Source: Geodermatophilus sp. DF01-2 (GTDB taxonomy: Bacteria; Actinomycetota; Actinomycetes; Mycobacteriales; Geodermatophilaceae). Taken from it: a stretch of 64,000 nt of DNA. Each line of letters begins with the position of its first letter. The stretch's first letter is position 1. A model generated the notes under the pieces. That model worked only from the letters and a program-made list of their open reading frames with translations, did no database searches and was not told where the DNA came from. This document shows positions 1-9,882 of the stretch, in pieces. Location: the NCBI RefSeq assembly GCF_004571065.1, contig NZ_SPQN01000009.1, positions 1 to 64,000 on the forward strand. Direction: 5' to 3'. The position numbers and the translations under genes were made by a program.

Positions 1-2
1 GC

Positions 3-584
3 CAGGCCGCCGAGGCCGAACGCCTCCGGGCCGCCCGCGCCGCCGGGGAGGGCGGCCGTGGCTCCGGCGTGCGCCGTGCCGCGATCGGGCTGCTGTCCGT
101 CGCCGTCGTCGCCCTCGTGGTGCTCGGCGTCTACTCCTTCGCCTCGCCGGAGGCCCGGGATGCCTCCCGCAGCACGGCGGCGGACATCGCCCCGACCACG
201 GCGGCGGCGCCGTCCGTCCCGAGCTCGGTGCTGCCGCCGCTGGATGTGTCCCCGCTGCCGCCGGTCGACGCGGCGCCCGCCACACCCGTGCGCGCGCCGG
301 TGACCGTGCTCAACGCCACGGGGATCTCCGGGCTGGCCGCCGACGTCGCCGCCGAGCTGGCCACCCAGGGGTGGGAGTCGCCCGGTGTCGGCCAGTACCA
401 GGGCGCCGACGTCGCCACGACCACCGTCTTCTACACCGAGGGCGACCAGGTCCAGTACGACGCTGCGGTCCAGCTCATGCAGCAGTTCCCGCAGATCAGC
501 GGGCCCGCCGTGCGCTTCTTCGAGGTCCCGGGCGTCGCGGCGCCCGGCCTCGTGGTCGTCACCACCGGCGAGTGGCTGCCCTGA
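3..584 (+). CDS. LytR C-terminal domain protein, 5' end possibly outside the window
   Basis: Predicted single-pass envelope protein. A hydrophobic segment (about residues 5-25 counted from the GTG at 69) follows a basic stretch. A Pro/Ala/Thr-rich linker comes next, then a C-terminal LytR_C-like domain starting with VTVLNATGISGLAADVAAEL. Family members sit in the membrane with the LytR_C domain outside and are linked to cell-wall integrity. The frame stays open upstream to the window edge and encodes a charged Ala/Glu/Arg tail, so the real start may lie before base 1; GTG at 69 is the first start inside the window. The exact role is unknown. Confidence 0.75.
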   Translation, partial: QAAEAERLRAARAAGEGGRGSGVRRAAIGLLSVAVVALVVLGVYSFASPEARDASRSTAADIAPTTAAAPSVPSSVLPPLDVSPLPPVDAAPATPVRAPVTVLNATGISGLAADVAAELATQGWESPGVGQYQGADVATTTVFYTEGDQVQYDAAVQLMQQFPQISGPAVRFFEVPGVAAPGLVVVTTGEWLP

Positions 585-670
585 CCGCAGACCGCCCCGT
601 GTGCGGCCGTCTCCGGAACATCGGTGAGCACCCGTCCGTTGGCCGCTCCGTGCGTCCCGTTCGCGGGCCC

Positions 671-3541
671 GTGCGTCCCCGCCCGCGCTCCGGTGCCCGC
701 GCGACGCCCGCCGCCCTCCTCCTGCTGCTCACCCTGGTGCTGATCGGGCTCCTGCCGGCCGCCCCCGCCGCGGCTGCCGAGGACGTCGTCACCGAGGAGG
801 CGCGGGTCGCCGTGGGCGAGGGCGCCGACGCCGTCGAGCTGGACACCACCCTCTTCCTGCCCGCCTCGGCCACCGCGGAGCAGCCCGCCCCCGCCGTCGT
901 GCTCGCCCACGGCTTCGGCGGCAGCAAGGAGTCGGTCGCCGACGACGCCCGCGACCTCGCCGGCCGGGGCTACGTCGTCCTCACCTACTCCGCGCGCGGC
1001 TTCGGGAAGAGCACCGGCCGGATCGGCCTGAACGACCCGCGGTTCGAGGTCGCCGACCTCTCCGCGCTGCTCGACCGGCTCGCCGACCGGGACGACGTCC
1101 TCCTCGACGCCGAGGGTGACCCACGGGTCGGCGTCGCCGGCGCCTCCTACGGCGGGGCGCTCGCGCTCCTCGCCGCCGGCTACGACGACCGGGTCGACGC
1201 GATCGCCCCGCAGATCACCTGGCACTCGCTGACCGCCGCGCTGTTCCCCTCCCAGGTGGGCGAGCCCGCCGCCGACACCGTCGCGGCCATCCCGCAGGCC
1301 CCGGACGGCGGCGTCTACAAGCGGCTGTGGTCGGGGCTGTTCTTCGGCGTCGGGTCGGCGCCCACCGGCGGGCTGCTCGACGCGCTCCAGGACGGCGCCA
1401 CCCCGGCCGGGGACCTGCCTGCGGCCCTGCCGGTCGACCCGGGCTCGATCGACCCGGCCTCGATCGACCTGGAGGCCGTCGAGCAGCTGCTGACCTGCGG
1501 GCGCTTCCGCGCCGACGTCTGCGCCGCCTACCAGTCCGCCGCGTCCACCGGCACGCTGACCCCCGAGGTCGCCGACGTGCTCGACCGCAGCAGCCCGGCC
1601 ACGGTCCTCGACCGGATCGATGCGCCGACCCTGCTGGTCCAGGGCACCCAGGACTCGCTGTTCGGCCTCGGCCAGGCCGACGCCAACGCCCGCGGCATCG
1701 CCGCCGACGGCACCCCGGTGAAGGTCGTCTGGTACCAGGGCGGCCACGACGGTCAGGCCTCGGAGCGGACCACCGAGCGGCTCCGCGAGCTGGTGGCCGG
1801 CTGGTTCGACTGGCACCTGCGAGGGCGGGGCGAGGACCCGGGCGCCGGCTTCGAGTTCCCCGCCCCCACCGGTGTGGCCGCCGGGATCGGCAGCGTGCAG
1901 GGCGGCAACCGCACCGTGACCGCGCCCGCCTACCCCGGCCTGGCCGGCACCGAGCCGGCCGAGCGGTCGGCGGTCGTCGTCGACGGGCCGGTGCAGCCGG
2001 TCGTCACCCCCGCCGGCGGCACCCCCGCCGCGATCACCGTGGTGCCCGGGCTCGGCTCGCTGGCAGCGGCGCTACCGGGGGGCTCGTTCGAGATCCCCGG
2101 GCAGTTCGCCGCCTTCGAGAGCGAGCCGCTCGACGAGGCCGTCGAGGTCGTCGGGGCGCCGACGATCGACCTCGCCGTCGCCGCGCCCGGCGGCTCGGCC
2201 ACCCTCTTCGCCAAGCTCTACGACGTCGCCCCCGACGGGACGGCGACGCTGCCGGCGGGGCTGGTCGCCCCGCTGGCGCTGACCGGGCTGTCCGCCGACC
2301 CCGCGGCGCCGACGCAGGTCAGCGTGACCCTGCCGGGGATCGTGCACCGCTTCGAGGCCGGGCACACCATGCGCGTGGTGGTCTCCTCGACCGACCAGGC
2401 CTTCGCGCTGCCGGCCGAGGCGGGCGTCTACACCGTCGCCCTGGCCTCCGGCGGGGACGCCGCCGCGCTCGCCGTCCCGACGGTCGACGGGCGCACCGAG
2501 GCCGCGGGCGGGACCTCGCGGTGGTGGGTGCTGCTCGGGGCCGCGGTGGCGTTGGGCCTGGTCGGCTGGGGCGCCGCCGTCCTGTGGGGACGCCGGCGCC
2601 GGCGACGGGTCTCGGCGGTCGAGCCCGACGGCGAGGACGTGCCGCTGCGCTTCACCGGCGTCTCGAAGGCCTACAAGGACGGGTTCGTCGCCGTCCGCGA
2701 CCTCTCCTTCGAGGTGCGCCGAGGGCAGGTGCTCGGCCTGTTGGGGCCCAACGGCGCCGGTAAGACGACGTCGCTACGCATGCTCATGGGCCTGATCCGG
2801 CCGACCGACGGGCGGATCACCGTCTTCGGCCACGAGATCCGGCCGGGCGCGCCCGTGCTGTCCCGGCTGGGCTCGTTCGTCGAGGGCACCGGCCTGCAGC
2901 CGCACCTGTCGGGCCGCGACAACCTGCGGCTGTACTGGGCCGCCACCGGTCGCCCCGCCGAGGACGCGCACATGGACGAGGCGATCGCGGTCGCCGGCCT
3001 CGGTGCCGCGATCGACCGGCCGGTGCGCCGCTACAGCCAGGGGATGCGCCAGCGGGTCGCGATCGCCCAGGCGATGCTCGGCCTGCCCGACCTGCTGGTG
3101 CTCGACGAGCCGACCAACGGGCTGGACCCGCCGCAGATCCACGCCATGCGCGAGGTGCTGCGCTCCTACGCCGCGACCGGCCGCACGGTGATCGTCTCCA
3201 GCCATCTGCTCAGCGAGATCGAGCAGACCTGCAGCCACGTCGTCGTCATGGCCAAGGGGCAGAAGATCGCCCAGGGCACGGTGGAGGAGATCGTCGGCAC
3301 CGGCGGCTCGGTGCTGGTCGGGCTGGCCGACGACGCCGACAGCGACCGGGCGGCCGCCGTCCTCGCGGAGCTGCCCGGGGTGGGCGTCGAGCGCACCGAC
3401 GAGGGACTGGTCGCCGACCTCGACGGCACCAGCCGGGCGCGGGCGCTCCAGGCCCTGGTGACCGCGGGCGTCGCGGTGGACGCGTTCACCCCGCGCCGAC
3501 GGCTGGAGGACGCGTTCCTGGCACTGGTGGGGGAGTCATGA
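671..3541 (+). CDS. Secreted X-Pro dipeptidyl-peptidase-like alpha/beta hydrolase fused to an ABC transporter ATPase
   Basis: One continuous frame of about 956 residues with two unrelated halves. An N-terminal signal or anchor segment (about residues 11-36, Leu/Ala-rich) precedes an alpha/beta hydrolase of the peptidase S15/CocE type, with nucleophile elbow GASYGG near residue 158, a likely acid in GTQDSLF and a His in QGGHDGQ. A jelly-roll region like the PepX C-terminal domain follows. After a transmembrane helix near residues 616-640 comes a complete ABC ATPase: Walker A GPNGAGKTT, signature YSQGMRQR, Walker B LLVLDEPTNGLD and H-loop VSSH. The topology implies hydrolase outside and ATPase inside. 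It overlaps its permease by ATGA, so the two probably form one exporter. The start is uncertain: in-frame GTGs at 599, 650 and 671 are possible. Confidence 0.85.
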   Translation: MRPRPRSGARATPAALLLLLTLVLIGLLPAAPAAAAEDVVTEEARVAVGEGADAVELDTTLFLPASATAEQPAPAVVLAHGFGGSKESVADDARDLAGRGYVVLTYSARGFGKSTGRIGLNDPRFEVADLSALLDRLADRDDVLLDAEGDPRVGVAGASYGGALALLAAGYDDRVDAIAPQITWHSLTAALFPSQVGEPAADTVAAIPQAPDGGVYKRLWSGLFFGVGSAPTGGLLDALQDGATPAGDLPAALPVDPGSIDPASIDLEAVEQLLTCGRFRADVCAAYQSAASTGTLTPEVADVLDRSSPATVLDRIDAPTLLVQGTQDSLFGLGQADANARGIAADGTPVKVVWYQGGHDGQASERTTERLRELVAGWFDWHLRGRGEDPGAGFEFPAPTGVAAGIGSVQGGNRTVTAPAYPGLAGTEPAERSAVVVDGPVQPVVTPAGGTPAAITVVPGLGSLAAALPGGSFEIPGQFAAFESEPLDEAVEVVGAPTIDLAVAAPGGSATLFAKLYDVAPDGTATLPAGLVAPLALTGLSADPAAPTQVSVTLPGIVHRFEAGHTMRVVVSSTDQAFALPAEAGVYTVALASGGDAAALAVPTVDGRTEAAGGTSRWWVLLGAAVALGLVGWGAAVLWGRRRRRRVSAVEPDGEDVPLRFTGVSKAYKDGFVAVRDLSFEVRRGQVLGLLGPNGAGKTTSLRMLMGLIRPTDGRITVFGHEIRPGAPVLSRLGSFVEGTGLQPHLSGRDNLRLYWAATGRPAEDAHMDEAIAVAGLGAAIDRPVRRYSQGMRQRVAIAQAMLGLPDLLVLDEPTNGLDPPQIHAMREVLRSYAATGRTVIVSSHLLSEIEQTCSHVVVMAKGQKIAQGTVEEIVGTGGSVLVGLADDADSDRAAAVLAELPGVGVERTDEGLVADLDGTSRARALQALVTAGVAVDAFTPRRRLEDAFLALVGES

Positions 3542-4413
3542 GTTCGGTGAGCGAGCACGTGCAACCCACGGGGGCGATCGCCGGCTACCGGCCCGAGCGC
3601 ACCCTGCGGCTGTCGGTCGAGCTGCGCCGGCAGTTCAAGCGGCGGCGCACCATCGGCGTCTTCGCGCTGATGGTGGCCCTGCCGCTGCTGCTCATCGCCG
3701 CGCTCCAGCTGGGCGCCGGCGAGGACGCGCAGGAGAACAGCCGGCTCAACCTGGTCGACGTCGCCACCGCCAGCGGGCTCAACTTCACCCTGTTCGTGCT
3801 GTTCGCGACGACCAGCTTCTTCCTGGTCGTGGTCTACGCGCTGTTCTTCGGCGACACGGTGGCCAGCGAGGCGCAGTGGGGCTCGCTGCGGTACACGCTG
3901 GCCACCCCGGTGCCGCGGATGCGGCTGCTCCGGCAGAAGTGGTACGCGGCGTTCGTCCTGTCGGTCGGCGCCCTGCTCACGGTCGTCCTCACCGCGCTCG
4001 TCGCCGGCGGCATCGCGTTCGGGTTCGACGCCGTCCGGACGCCGATCGGGGTGACCCTCGGCCAGGCCGACGGGCTGCTGCGGCTGGCCGGGATGGTCGG
4101 CTACCTCGCCGTCCACCTGCTCGTCGTCGGCACGCTGGCGTTCTGGTTGTCGACCGTCACCGACGCGCCGCTGGCCGCCGTCGGCGGCGCAGTGTTCACC
4201 ATGTTCGTGTTCGCGATCCTCGACCAGGTCGAGCAGCTCGGCGACATCCGCGACTTCTTCCCGACGGCGGAGGAGTTCGCCTGGACCGACCTGCTGCAGA
4301 CCCCGGTGGACTCCGGCGACCTGTTCCGCGGCGTCGTCCAGTCGCTGGTCTACGCGGCGGTCTTCACCGCGCTGGCGTTCCGCCACTTCTCCCGCCGCGA
4401 CGTCACCTCCTGA
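3538..4413 (+). CDS. ABC-2 type transporter permease
   Basis: A 291-residue protein with about six hydrophobic segments, for example near residues 35-55, 80-105, 135-165, 180-205, 215-235 and 260-280. This fits an ABC-2 (NatB/DrrB-like) membrane subunit. Its ATG overlaps the TGA of the hydrolase-ATPase fusion, so translation is probably coupled, and it should supply the membrane channel for that ATPase. The substrate cannot be read from the sequence. The gene ends at the start of the 45-nt hairpin at 4413. Confidence 0.85.
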   Translation: MSSVSEHVQPTGAIAGYRPERTLRLSVELRRQFKRRRTIGVFALMVALPLLLIAALQLGAGEDAQENSRLNLVDVATASGLNFTLFVLFATTSFFLVVVYALFFGDTVASEAQWGSLRYTLATPVPRMRLLRQKWYAAFVLSVGALLTVVLTALVAGGIAFGFDAVRTPIGVTLGQADGLLRLAGMVGYLAVHLLVVGTLAFWLSTVTDAPLAAVGGAVFTMFVFAILDQVEQLGDIRDFFPTAEEFAWTDLLQTPVDSGDLFRGVVQSLVYAAVFTALAFRHFSRRDVTS

Positions 4414-4457
4414 GCGGAGTCGCTCGAGCGCGGAAACCGCGCTCGAGCGACTCCGCT
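4413..4457. repeat. 45-nt stop-anchored hairpin, family 2, copy 1
   Basis: A perfect inverted repeat with 21-nt arms (4413-4433 and 4437-4457) around an AAA loop. Its first base is the A of the permease TGA, and its last two bases belong to the TAG of the convergent HAD gene. A second copy with the same placement is at 33071-33115. It probably acts as a bidirectional terminator; there is no U-tract. Confidence 0.8.
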
Positions 4458-5277
4458 ACAGCGAGGCGCGGACGGCCTGGGCCCAGCCCTCGCCCATGGG
4501 GGCGTCGGTCACCGTCACGTTGGGGACGGCGGCCAGCAGGTCGGCCATCCCGTCGACGGTCGCCCCGTTGGCGGTGATCCACAGCCGGTCGACCGCCGGG
4601 GCCATCTCCAGGTCGCTGACGCTGTCGCCGATCGCCACGGCGTCGGCCGGTCCCAGCCCACGCCGCTCGAGGTCCCAGGCGATCGCCGCGCCCTTGGAGA
4701 TGCCGCGCGGCATCAGGTGGTAGACCCGCGGCGGCAGTGCCTCGGGGGCCAGCGTCATGCGCGACGTCGCCGGGATGGCGCCGTTGTCCTTGAGCGTCAG
4801 CCAGCCCACGCCCCGCTCGGCCAGCTCCGCGTCGACGCCCAGCGGGTCGACCCGGCCGCGCAGCAGGGCGTCGGTGAGGTGGGTGGCGTGCCAGGGCGCG
4901 TGCCACTCCAGCCGGCCCGGGTGGCGGGCCAGCAGCTCCTCGACGACGCCGAGCTCGGCCATCACCTCCATCGGCGTCCGCCCGGCGTACTCGTCGGGCA
5001 GCGCCCCGGTCAGCCGGTGCACGCCGCGCCCGACGTCCCAGCTGACCACCGAGCCTAGCTCGGCGATCGCACCGTCCGCGGCGAAGATGCGCGCCGCCTC
5101 CACCACCTGCTCGAACGTCCGCCCGCTGACCAGCACCAGCGCGACGCCGGCCCGGTGCAGGTCGTGCAGCGCCAGGGCGGGGTCGTCGGTGAGGTCCCGG
5201 CCGGCGGTGTGCCAGAACGAGCCCCGCGGCCCGACCATCGTGCCGTCGAGGTCGGTGTAGACGACGCGGGTTCCCAC
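4456..5277 (-). CDS. HAD superfamily (Cof/IIB-type) phosphatase
   Basis: A 273-residue HAD-type hydrolase. Motif I is YTDLDGTMVG (residues 7-16, with the nucleophile Asp9 and Asp11), motif II is SGRTFEQ, motif III includes the Lys of SKGAAI, and motif IV is GDSVSDLEM. A cap inserted between motifs II and III fits subfamily IIB, which dephosphorylates sugar phosphates or related metabolites, possibly in mannosyl-phosphoglycerate phosphatase style; the substrate is unknown. GTG at 5277 was chosen because the phosphatase fold begins right after it and a purine-rich GGAGG lies just upstream. The longer frame to 5340 would run into the thrC leader. Confidence 0.8.
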   Translation of the reverse strand: MGTRVVYTDLDGTMVGPRGSFWHTAGRDLTDDPALALHDLHRAGVALVLVSGRTFEQVVEAARIFAADGAIAELGSVVSWDVGRGVHRLTGALPDEYAGRTPMEVMAELGVVEELLARHPGRLEWHAPWHATHLTDALLRGRVDPLGVDAELAERGVGWLTLKDNGAIPATSRMTLAPEALPPRVYHLMPRGISKGAAIAWDLERRGLGPADAVAIGDSVSDLEMAPAVDRLWITANGATVDGMADLLAAVPNVTVTDAPMGEGWAQAVRASL

Positions 5278-5320
5278 CCCTCCATCCTGGCCCGGGCCGG
5301 TGCGCCGTCCGGCACCTGGG

Positions 5321-5326
5321 TAGAGT
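5321..5326 (+). promoter_or_regulatory. Probable -10 box for thrC
   Basis: TAGAGT matches the actinobacterial TAnnnT -10 pattern. Transcription would start near 5333, just before the riboswitch P1 stem begins at 5340. No clear -35 box is visible. Confidence 0.45.
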
Positions 5327-5339
5327 CGTGGGCGTTCCA

Positions 5340-5468
5340 CTCATCCAGAGGGGCAGAGGGACACGGCCCGACGAAGCCCCGGCAACCGCCGTCCGCGCGT
5401 TCGCGCGGCGGAAGGTGCCAATTCCGTCCCGCGCGGCTCGACGGCCCGACGCGGGGAAGATGAGGAGG
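5340..5468 (+). ncRNA. SAM riboswitch (S-box, SAM-I/IV clan) in the thrC leader
   Basis: The core matches the S-box consensus: CATCCAGAG, then GAGGGAC, then GCCCCGGCAACC near 5375-5387, then GGTGCCAATTCC near 5414-5425. A P1 helix can form between CTCATC (5340-5345) and GATGAG (5459-5464). P3 is a GC-rich hairpin with a TTCG loop near 5400, and P4 pairs CCCGCG with CGCGGG near 5428-5456. The ribosome-binding sequence GGAGG (5464-5468) touches the 3' strand of P1, and no terminator hairpin follows. Control is therefore probably at translation initiation, with SAM lowering thrC expression. Confidence 0.85.
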
Positions 5469-5478
5469 TAGTCGTCGC

Positions 5479-6798
5479 ATGACCCTGACCGCTCCCAGCT
5501 CCACCAGGACGAGCCCAGCCGTCCAGGCCGACTCGTCCGCCGGCGGCCCGGTTCCGCCGTGCCCCGCGCGTGGCCTCGTCTGCCGCAACTGCGGCGCCAC
5601 CTTCGGGCTCGTCGCCGAGCACGCCTGCGCCGAGTGCTTCGGCCCGCTGGAGGTCGACTACGACCCCGAGCTGATGCGGGCGGTCACCCGCGAGCAGATC
5701 GAGGCGGGGCCGCAGAACATCTGGCGCTACGCCGCGCTGCTGCCGGTCGGCCAGGACCCGGCCGACCGCGTCACCCTCGACCCGGGCCTGACCCCGCTGG
5801 TGCGCGCCGACCGGCTGGCCGCGGAGCTCGGCCTCACCGGCGGGCTGTGGGTCAAGGACGACTCGGCCAACCCCACCCACTCCTTCAAGGACCGCGTGGT
5901 CAGCCTCGCCGCCACCGCGGCCAGGGGGCTGGGGTACACCAAGATCGCCGCCGCCTCGACCGGCAACCTGGCCAACTCGGTGGCCGCGCACGCCGCCCGT
6001 GTCGGCCTGCCCTCTTTCGTCTTCATCCCCTCCGACCTCGAGCCGGGCAAGGTCGTGCAGTCGGCGGTCTACGGGCAGACGCTGGTCGCCGTCGACGGCT
6101 CCTACGACGACGTCAACCGGCTGACCAGCGAGCTCGCCGAAACCGACGAGTTCGAGGACACCGCGTTCGTCAACCAGAACGTGCGGCCGTACTACGCCGA
6201 GGGCTCCAAGACGATGGGCTACGAGCTCGCCGAGCAGCTCGGCTGGCGGATCCCGGCCCAGGTGGTCATCCCGATGGCGTCCGGGTCGCTGCTGACCAAG
6301 GTGGACAAGGCGTTCCGCGAGCTCACCGTGGCCGGCATCGTCGAGGCGAGTGAGTGGACGATCTTCGGCGCGCAGTCGGCCGGCTGCGACCCGATCGCCA
6401 CCGCCTTCGACAACGGCTGGGACGTCGTCAAGCCGGTCAGGCCCACGGGGATCGCCAAGTCGCTGAACATCGGCAACCCCGCCGACGGCCCGTACGCCCT
6501 CGACGCCATCCGGCGCACCGGCGGCGCCGTGGGCCGGGTGGACGACGCGCAGATCGTGCAGGGCATCCGCGACCTGGCGCGCACCACCGGCGTCTTCGCC
6601 GAGACCGCGGGCGGCGTCACCGTGGCGGTGCTCCGCCAGCTGGTCGAGGACGGCCGGCTCGACCCGACCAAGGAGACCGTCGTCCTCAACACCGGCGAGG
6701 GCCTGAAGACCCTCGACCCGCTGGAGCCGGTCGTCGGGCCCACCCACCGGGTGGAGCCGTCGCTGAGGTCGGCACGGGACGCGGGACTCATCGGATGA
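5479..6798 (+). CDS. thrC: Threonine synthase
   Basis: PLP-dependent enzyme that converts O-phosphohomoserine to threonine. The 439 residues have the normal length. A Cys-rich N-terminal ribbon (CRNCGATF ... CAECF) typical of bacterial threonine synthases precedes the fold-type II domain, where NPTHSFKDR carries the PLP lysine. ASTGNLANS and the Gly-rich stretches bind the phosphate. The ATG lies 10 nt after GGAGG and is preceded by the SAM riboswitch. This links threonine synthesis to SAM level, since both pathways branch from O-phosphohomoserine or homoserine. It appears to be transcribed alone. Confidence 0.95.
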   Translation: MTLTAPSSTRTSPAVQADSSAGGPVPPCPARGLVCRNCGATFGLVAEHACAECFGPLEVDYDPELMRAVTREQIEAGPQNIWRYAALLPVGQDPADRVTLDPGLTPLVRADRLAAELGLTGGLWVKDDSANPTHSFKDRVVSLAATAARGLGYTKIAAASTGNLANSVAAHAARVGLPSFVFIPSDLEPGKVVQSAVYGQTLVAVDGSYDDVNRLTSELAETDEFEDTAFVNQNVRPYYAEGSKTMGYELAEQLGWRIPAQVVIPMASGSLLTKVDKAFRELTVAGIVEASEWTIFGAQSAGCDPIATAFDNGWDVVKPVRPTGIAKSLNIGNPADGPYALDAIRRTGGAVGRVDDAQIVQGIRDLARTTGVFAETAGGVTVAVLRQLVEDGRLDPTKETVVLNTGEGLKTLDPLEPVVGPTHRVEPSLRSARDAGLIG

Positions 6799-6803
6799 CG
6801 GAG

Positions 6804-6809
6804 TAGGGT
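6804..6809 (+). promoter_or_regulatory. Possible -10 box for the cold-shock gene
   Basis: TAGGGT fits TAnnnT and lies just after thrC. Using it would give the cold-shock mRNA a leader of about 185 nt (6816-7000). Long structured leaders are common for cold-shock mRNAs, but no known motif was recognised here. Confidence 0.35.
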
Positions 6810-7000
6810 CACCGCAGAACCGGACCGGGCGGCTGCGGCCCCTCCGGTGTGCCGCGTGCGTGAGGTTGCTCTCACCACGTCTTTCGTGCTGTACCTTCTC
6901 CCGCGGTTCGGTTCCACGTTCGTGTTCGGCGGGCGGAAGAGCTCGACCCGGCCTCCTGGTTCGTGGGGGTCGTCCGCACGCAGGAAACGTGGGAGCACAC

Positions 7001-7201
7001 GTGGCACAGGGCACCGTGAAGTGGTTCAACGCCGAGAAGGGCTTCGGCTTCATCGCCGTCGACGGCGGCCAGGACGTCTTCGTCCACTACTCGGCCATCC
7101 AGATGGACGGGTACAAGAGCCTCGACGAGGGCCAGCGGGTCACCTTCGAGGTCGTCCAGGGCGAGAAGGGTCCGCAGGCCGACGCCGTGCGCACCGCCTG
7201 A
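7001..7201 (+). CDS. Cold-shock protein (CspA family)
   Basis: A 66-residue single cold-shock domain that binds single-stranded RNA and DNA. RNP1 is KGFGFIAV and RNP2 is DVFVHYSAI; the N-terminus [16 protein letters not shown] is classic. GTG at 7001 is the start because it gives the canonical protein length and has GGGAG upstream; the longer frame from 6860 is not expected to be used. It is monocistronic, with a strong terminator at 7219. A second, longer cold-shock gene lies at 34664. Confidence 0.95.
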   Translation: MAQGTVKWFNAEKGFGFIAVDGGQDVFVHYSAIQMDGYKSLDEGQRVTFEVVQGEKGPQADAVRTA

Positions 7202-7218
7202 GAACCACTCAGCAGTAG

Positions 7219-7256
7219 CGAAGGCCCGATTCCCCGCAAGGGGAATCGGGCCTTCG
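7219..7256 (+). terminator. Intrinsic-type terminator of the cold-shock gene
   Basis: A 17-bp perfect stem (7219-7235 with 7240-7256) closed by a GCAA tetraloop, followed by TCGTCGTGT. It lies 18 nt after the stop codon. Confidence 0.85.
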
Positions 7257-7390
7257 TCGTGTCTGGGCGACCTCCACGGCCACGAAGTGACGGGCCCCGC
7301 AGGGACGACCGACGAGCGGGGCCCCGAGGGTCCCCGAGGAGGGACGTGGGCGGGCTCCACGCAGGCGGGGGACGACTCCTGGCCGCGGTC

Positions 7391-7439
7391 GTCGTCCGAA
7401 GGACGACAGTGTGATGGCGGTGTCGTCCGGTGGGACGAC
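7391..7439. promoter_or_regulatory. Two dyads with identical GTCGTCC arms upstream of groEL
   Basis: GTCGTCC-GAA-GGACGAC at 7391-7407 and GTCGTCC-GGTG-GGACGAC at 7422-7439 have identical 7-bp arms and start 31 bp apart, about three helical turns. This suggests a protein dimer binding on one DNA face, or two small RNA hairpins. No known regulator was recognised. The flanking region 7262-7480 shows no convincing gene. Confidence 0.45.
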
Positions 7440-7480
7440 GATGTCATGGCCGCGGTGGAGGCCGGTAGGCCGACCGTGTT

Positions 7481-7507
7481 GTTGCACTCCTACCGGTCGA
7501 GTGCCAG
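7481..7507. promoter_or_regulatory. Upstream, imperfect CIRCE operator of groEL
   Basis: GTTGCACTC-N9-GAGTGCCAG has the exact CIRCE spacing, and each arm matches the TTAGCACTC/GAGTGCTAA consensus at 7 of 9 positions. It covers the probable -35 box. With the second CIRCE at 7516 it makes a tandem HrcA operator. Confidence 0.7.
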
Positions 7508-7510
7508 ACT
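7482..7510 (+). promoter_or_regulatory. Probable groEL promoter
   Basis: -35 TTGCAC (7482-7487), a 17-bp spacer, and -10 CAGACT (7505-7510). Transcription would start near 7517, inside the downstream CIRCE, so HrcA binding would block the promoter and the start site together. Confidence 0.5.
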
Positions 7511-7515
7511 CGGAG

Positions 7516-7542
7516 TTGGCACTCGACAGTGCCGAGTGCCAA
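7516..7542. promoter_or_regulatory. CIRCE operator of groEL (HrcA site)
   Basis: TTGGCACTC-N9-GAGTGCCAA is a perfect 9-bp inverted repeat with 9-nt spacing. It differs from the classic CIRCE by one base per arm. Heat relieves HrcA repression at such sites. It lies about 120 nt before the groEL ATG. Confidence 0.92.
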
Positions 7543-7559
7543 TCAGGTCGGAACGGTGA

Positions 7560-9290
<1,731 letters not shown>

Positions 9291-9324
9291 GTCCACTCCT
9301 CCCGTAACACCGAGCACAGCCCGG

Positions 9325-9358
9325 CAGGGGCGGCCCCGCACTCGCGGGGCCGCCCCTG
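9325..9358 (+). terminator. groEL terminator
   Basis: A 15-bp perfect GC-rich stem (9325-9339 with 9344-9358) around an ACTC loop, 34 nt after the groEL stop. Confidence 0.8.
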
Positions 9359-9393
9359 TCGGCGTGTACGCCCCCGGGCCCGTCCCGGGCCGG

Positions 9394-9475
9394 CCCCGTC
9401 CTCCTCGCCGCCAGCCTGCGAGCGGCGAGGAGGACGGGGTCCTTCTCCGAAGGGTGGGGAGGGCGGGGTCCTCGC
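9394..9475. repeat. Stop-anchored intergenic repeat, family 1, copy A
   Basis: An 18-bp hairpin (9394-9411 with 9422-9439) with a 10-nt loop containing CCTGCGA, followed by GGGGTCCTTC and a tail. On the minus strand it begins TGA-GCG-AGGACC directly at the stop of the VOC gene. It lies between the convergent groEL and VOC genes. Confidence 0.7.
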
Positions 9476-9853
9476 TCAGTCCTCCGGGGTGAAGCAGCAA
9501 AACTCGTTGCCCTCGGGGTCGGCCAGCACGTCCCAGCCGATCTCGGCGTCCCGTGCGCGCACGAGGGTCGCGCCGGCCGCCAGCAGCGCCGCGGCGTCCC
9601 CGACGACGTCCAGGTGCATCCGGTTCTTGACCGTCTTCGGCTCGGGCACCGGGTTGAGCCAGATGAGCGGGCCGGCGCCGGTCGGGTCGGCGATGGGCAC
9701 CGGCCACTCCGCCGGTCGGGGGGCGCTGTAGTCACCGGGCGCGAGGTCGGCGTAGCGGACGTAGCCCAGAGCGGCGCACCACCAGTCGGCCATCGCCTGG
9801 TGGTCGCGGGCGTCGAGGCAGAGGTCCTTGAAGCGGGCGGGTGCGTCGGCCAT
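9476..9853 (-). CDS. VOC (glyoxalase/bleomycin-resistance) family protein
   Basis: A 125-residue small protein with two beta-alpha-beta-beta-beta modules of the vicinal oxygen chelate fold. It starts ARFKDLCLDARD, and MHLDVV and DPEGNEFCCF mark the second module and end. Members bind a metal and act on, or sequester, small molecules; the actual substrate here is unknown. It lies 29 nt downstream of zwf on the same strand and is probably cotranscribed. Its stop forms the edge of repeat copy A. Confidence 0.8.
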   Translation of the reverse strand: MADAPARFKDLCLDARDHQAMADWWCAALGYVRYADLAPGDYSAPRPAEWPVPIADPTGAGPLIWLNPVPEPKTVKNRMHLDVVGDAAALLAAGATLVRARDAEIGWDVLADPEGNEFCCFTPED

Positions 9854-9882
9854 GCGTGCAGCTCAGCACACCGCGCCGCGGT

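Noticed and set aside
7287..7559. A possible 90-residue gene upstream of groEL
   Set aside because: It overlaps the promoter and both CIRCE boxes and has no family features.
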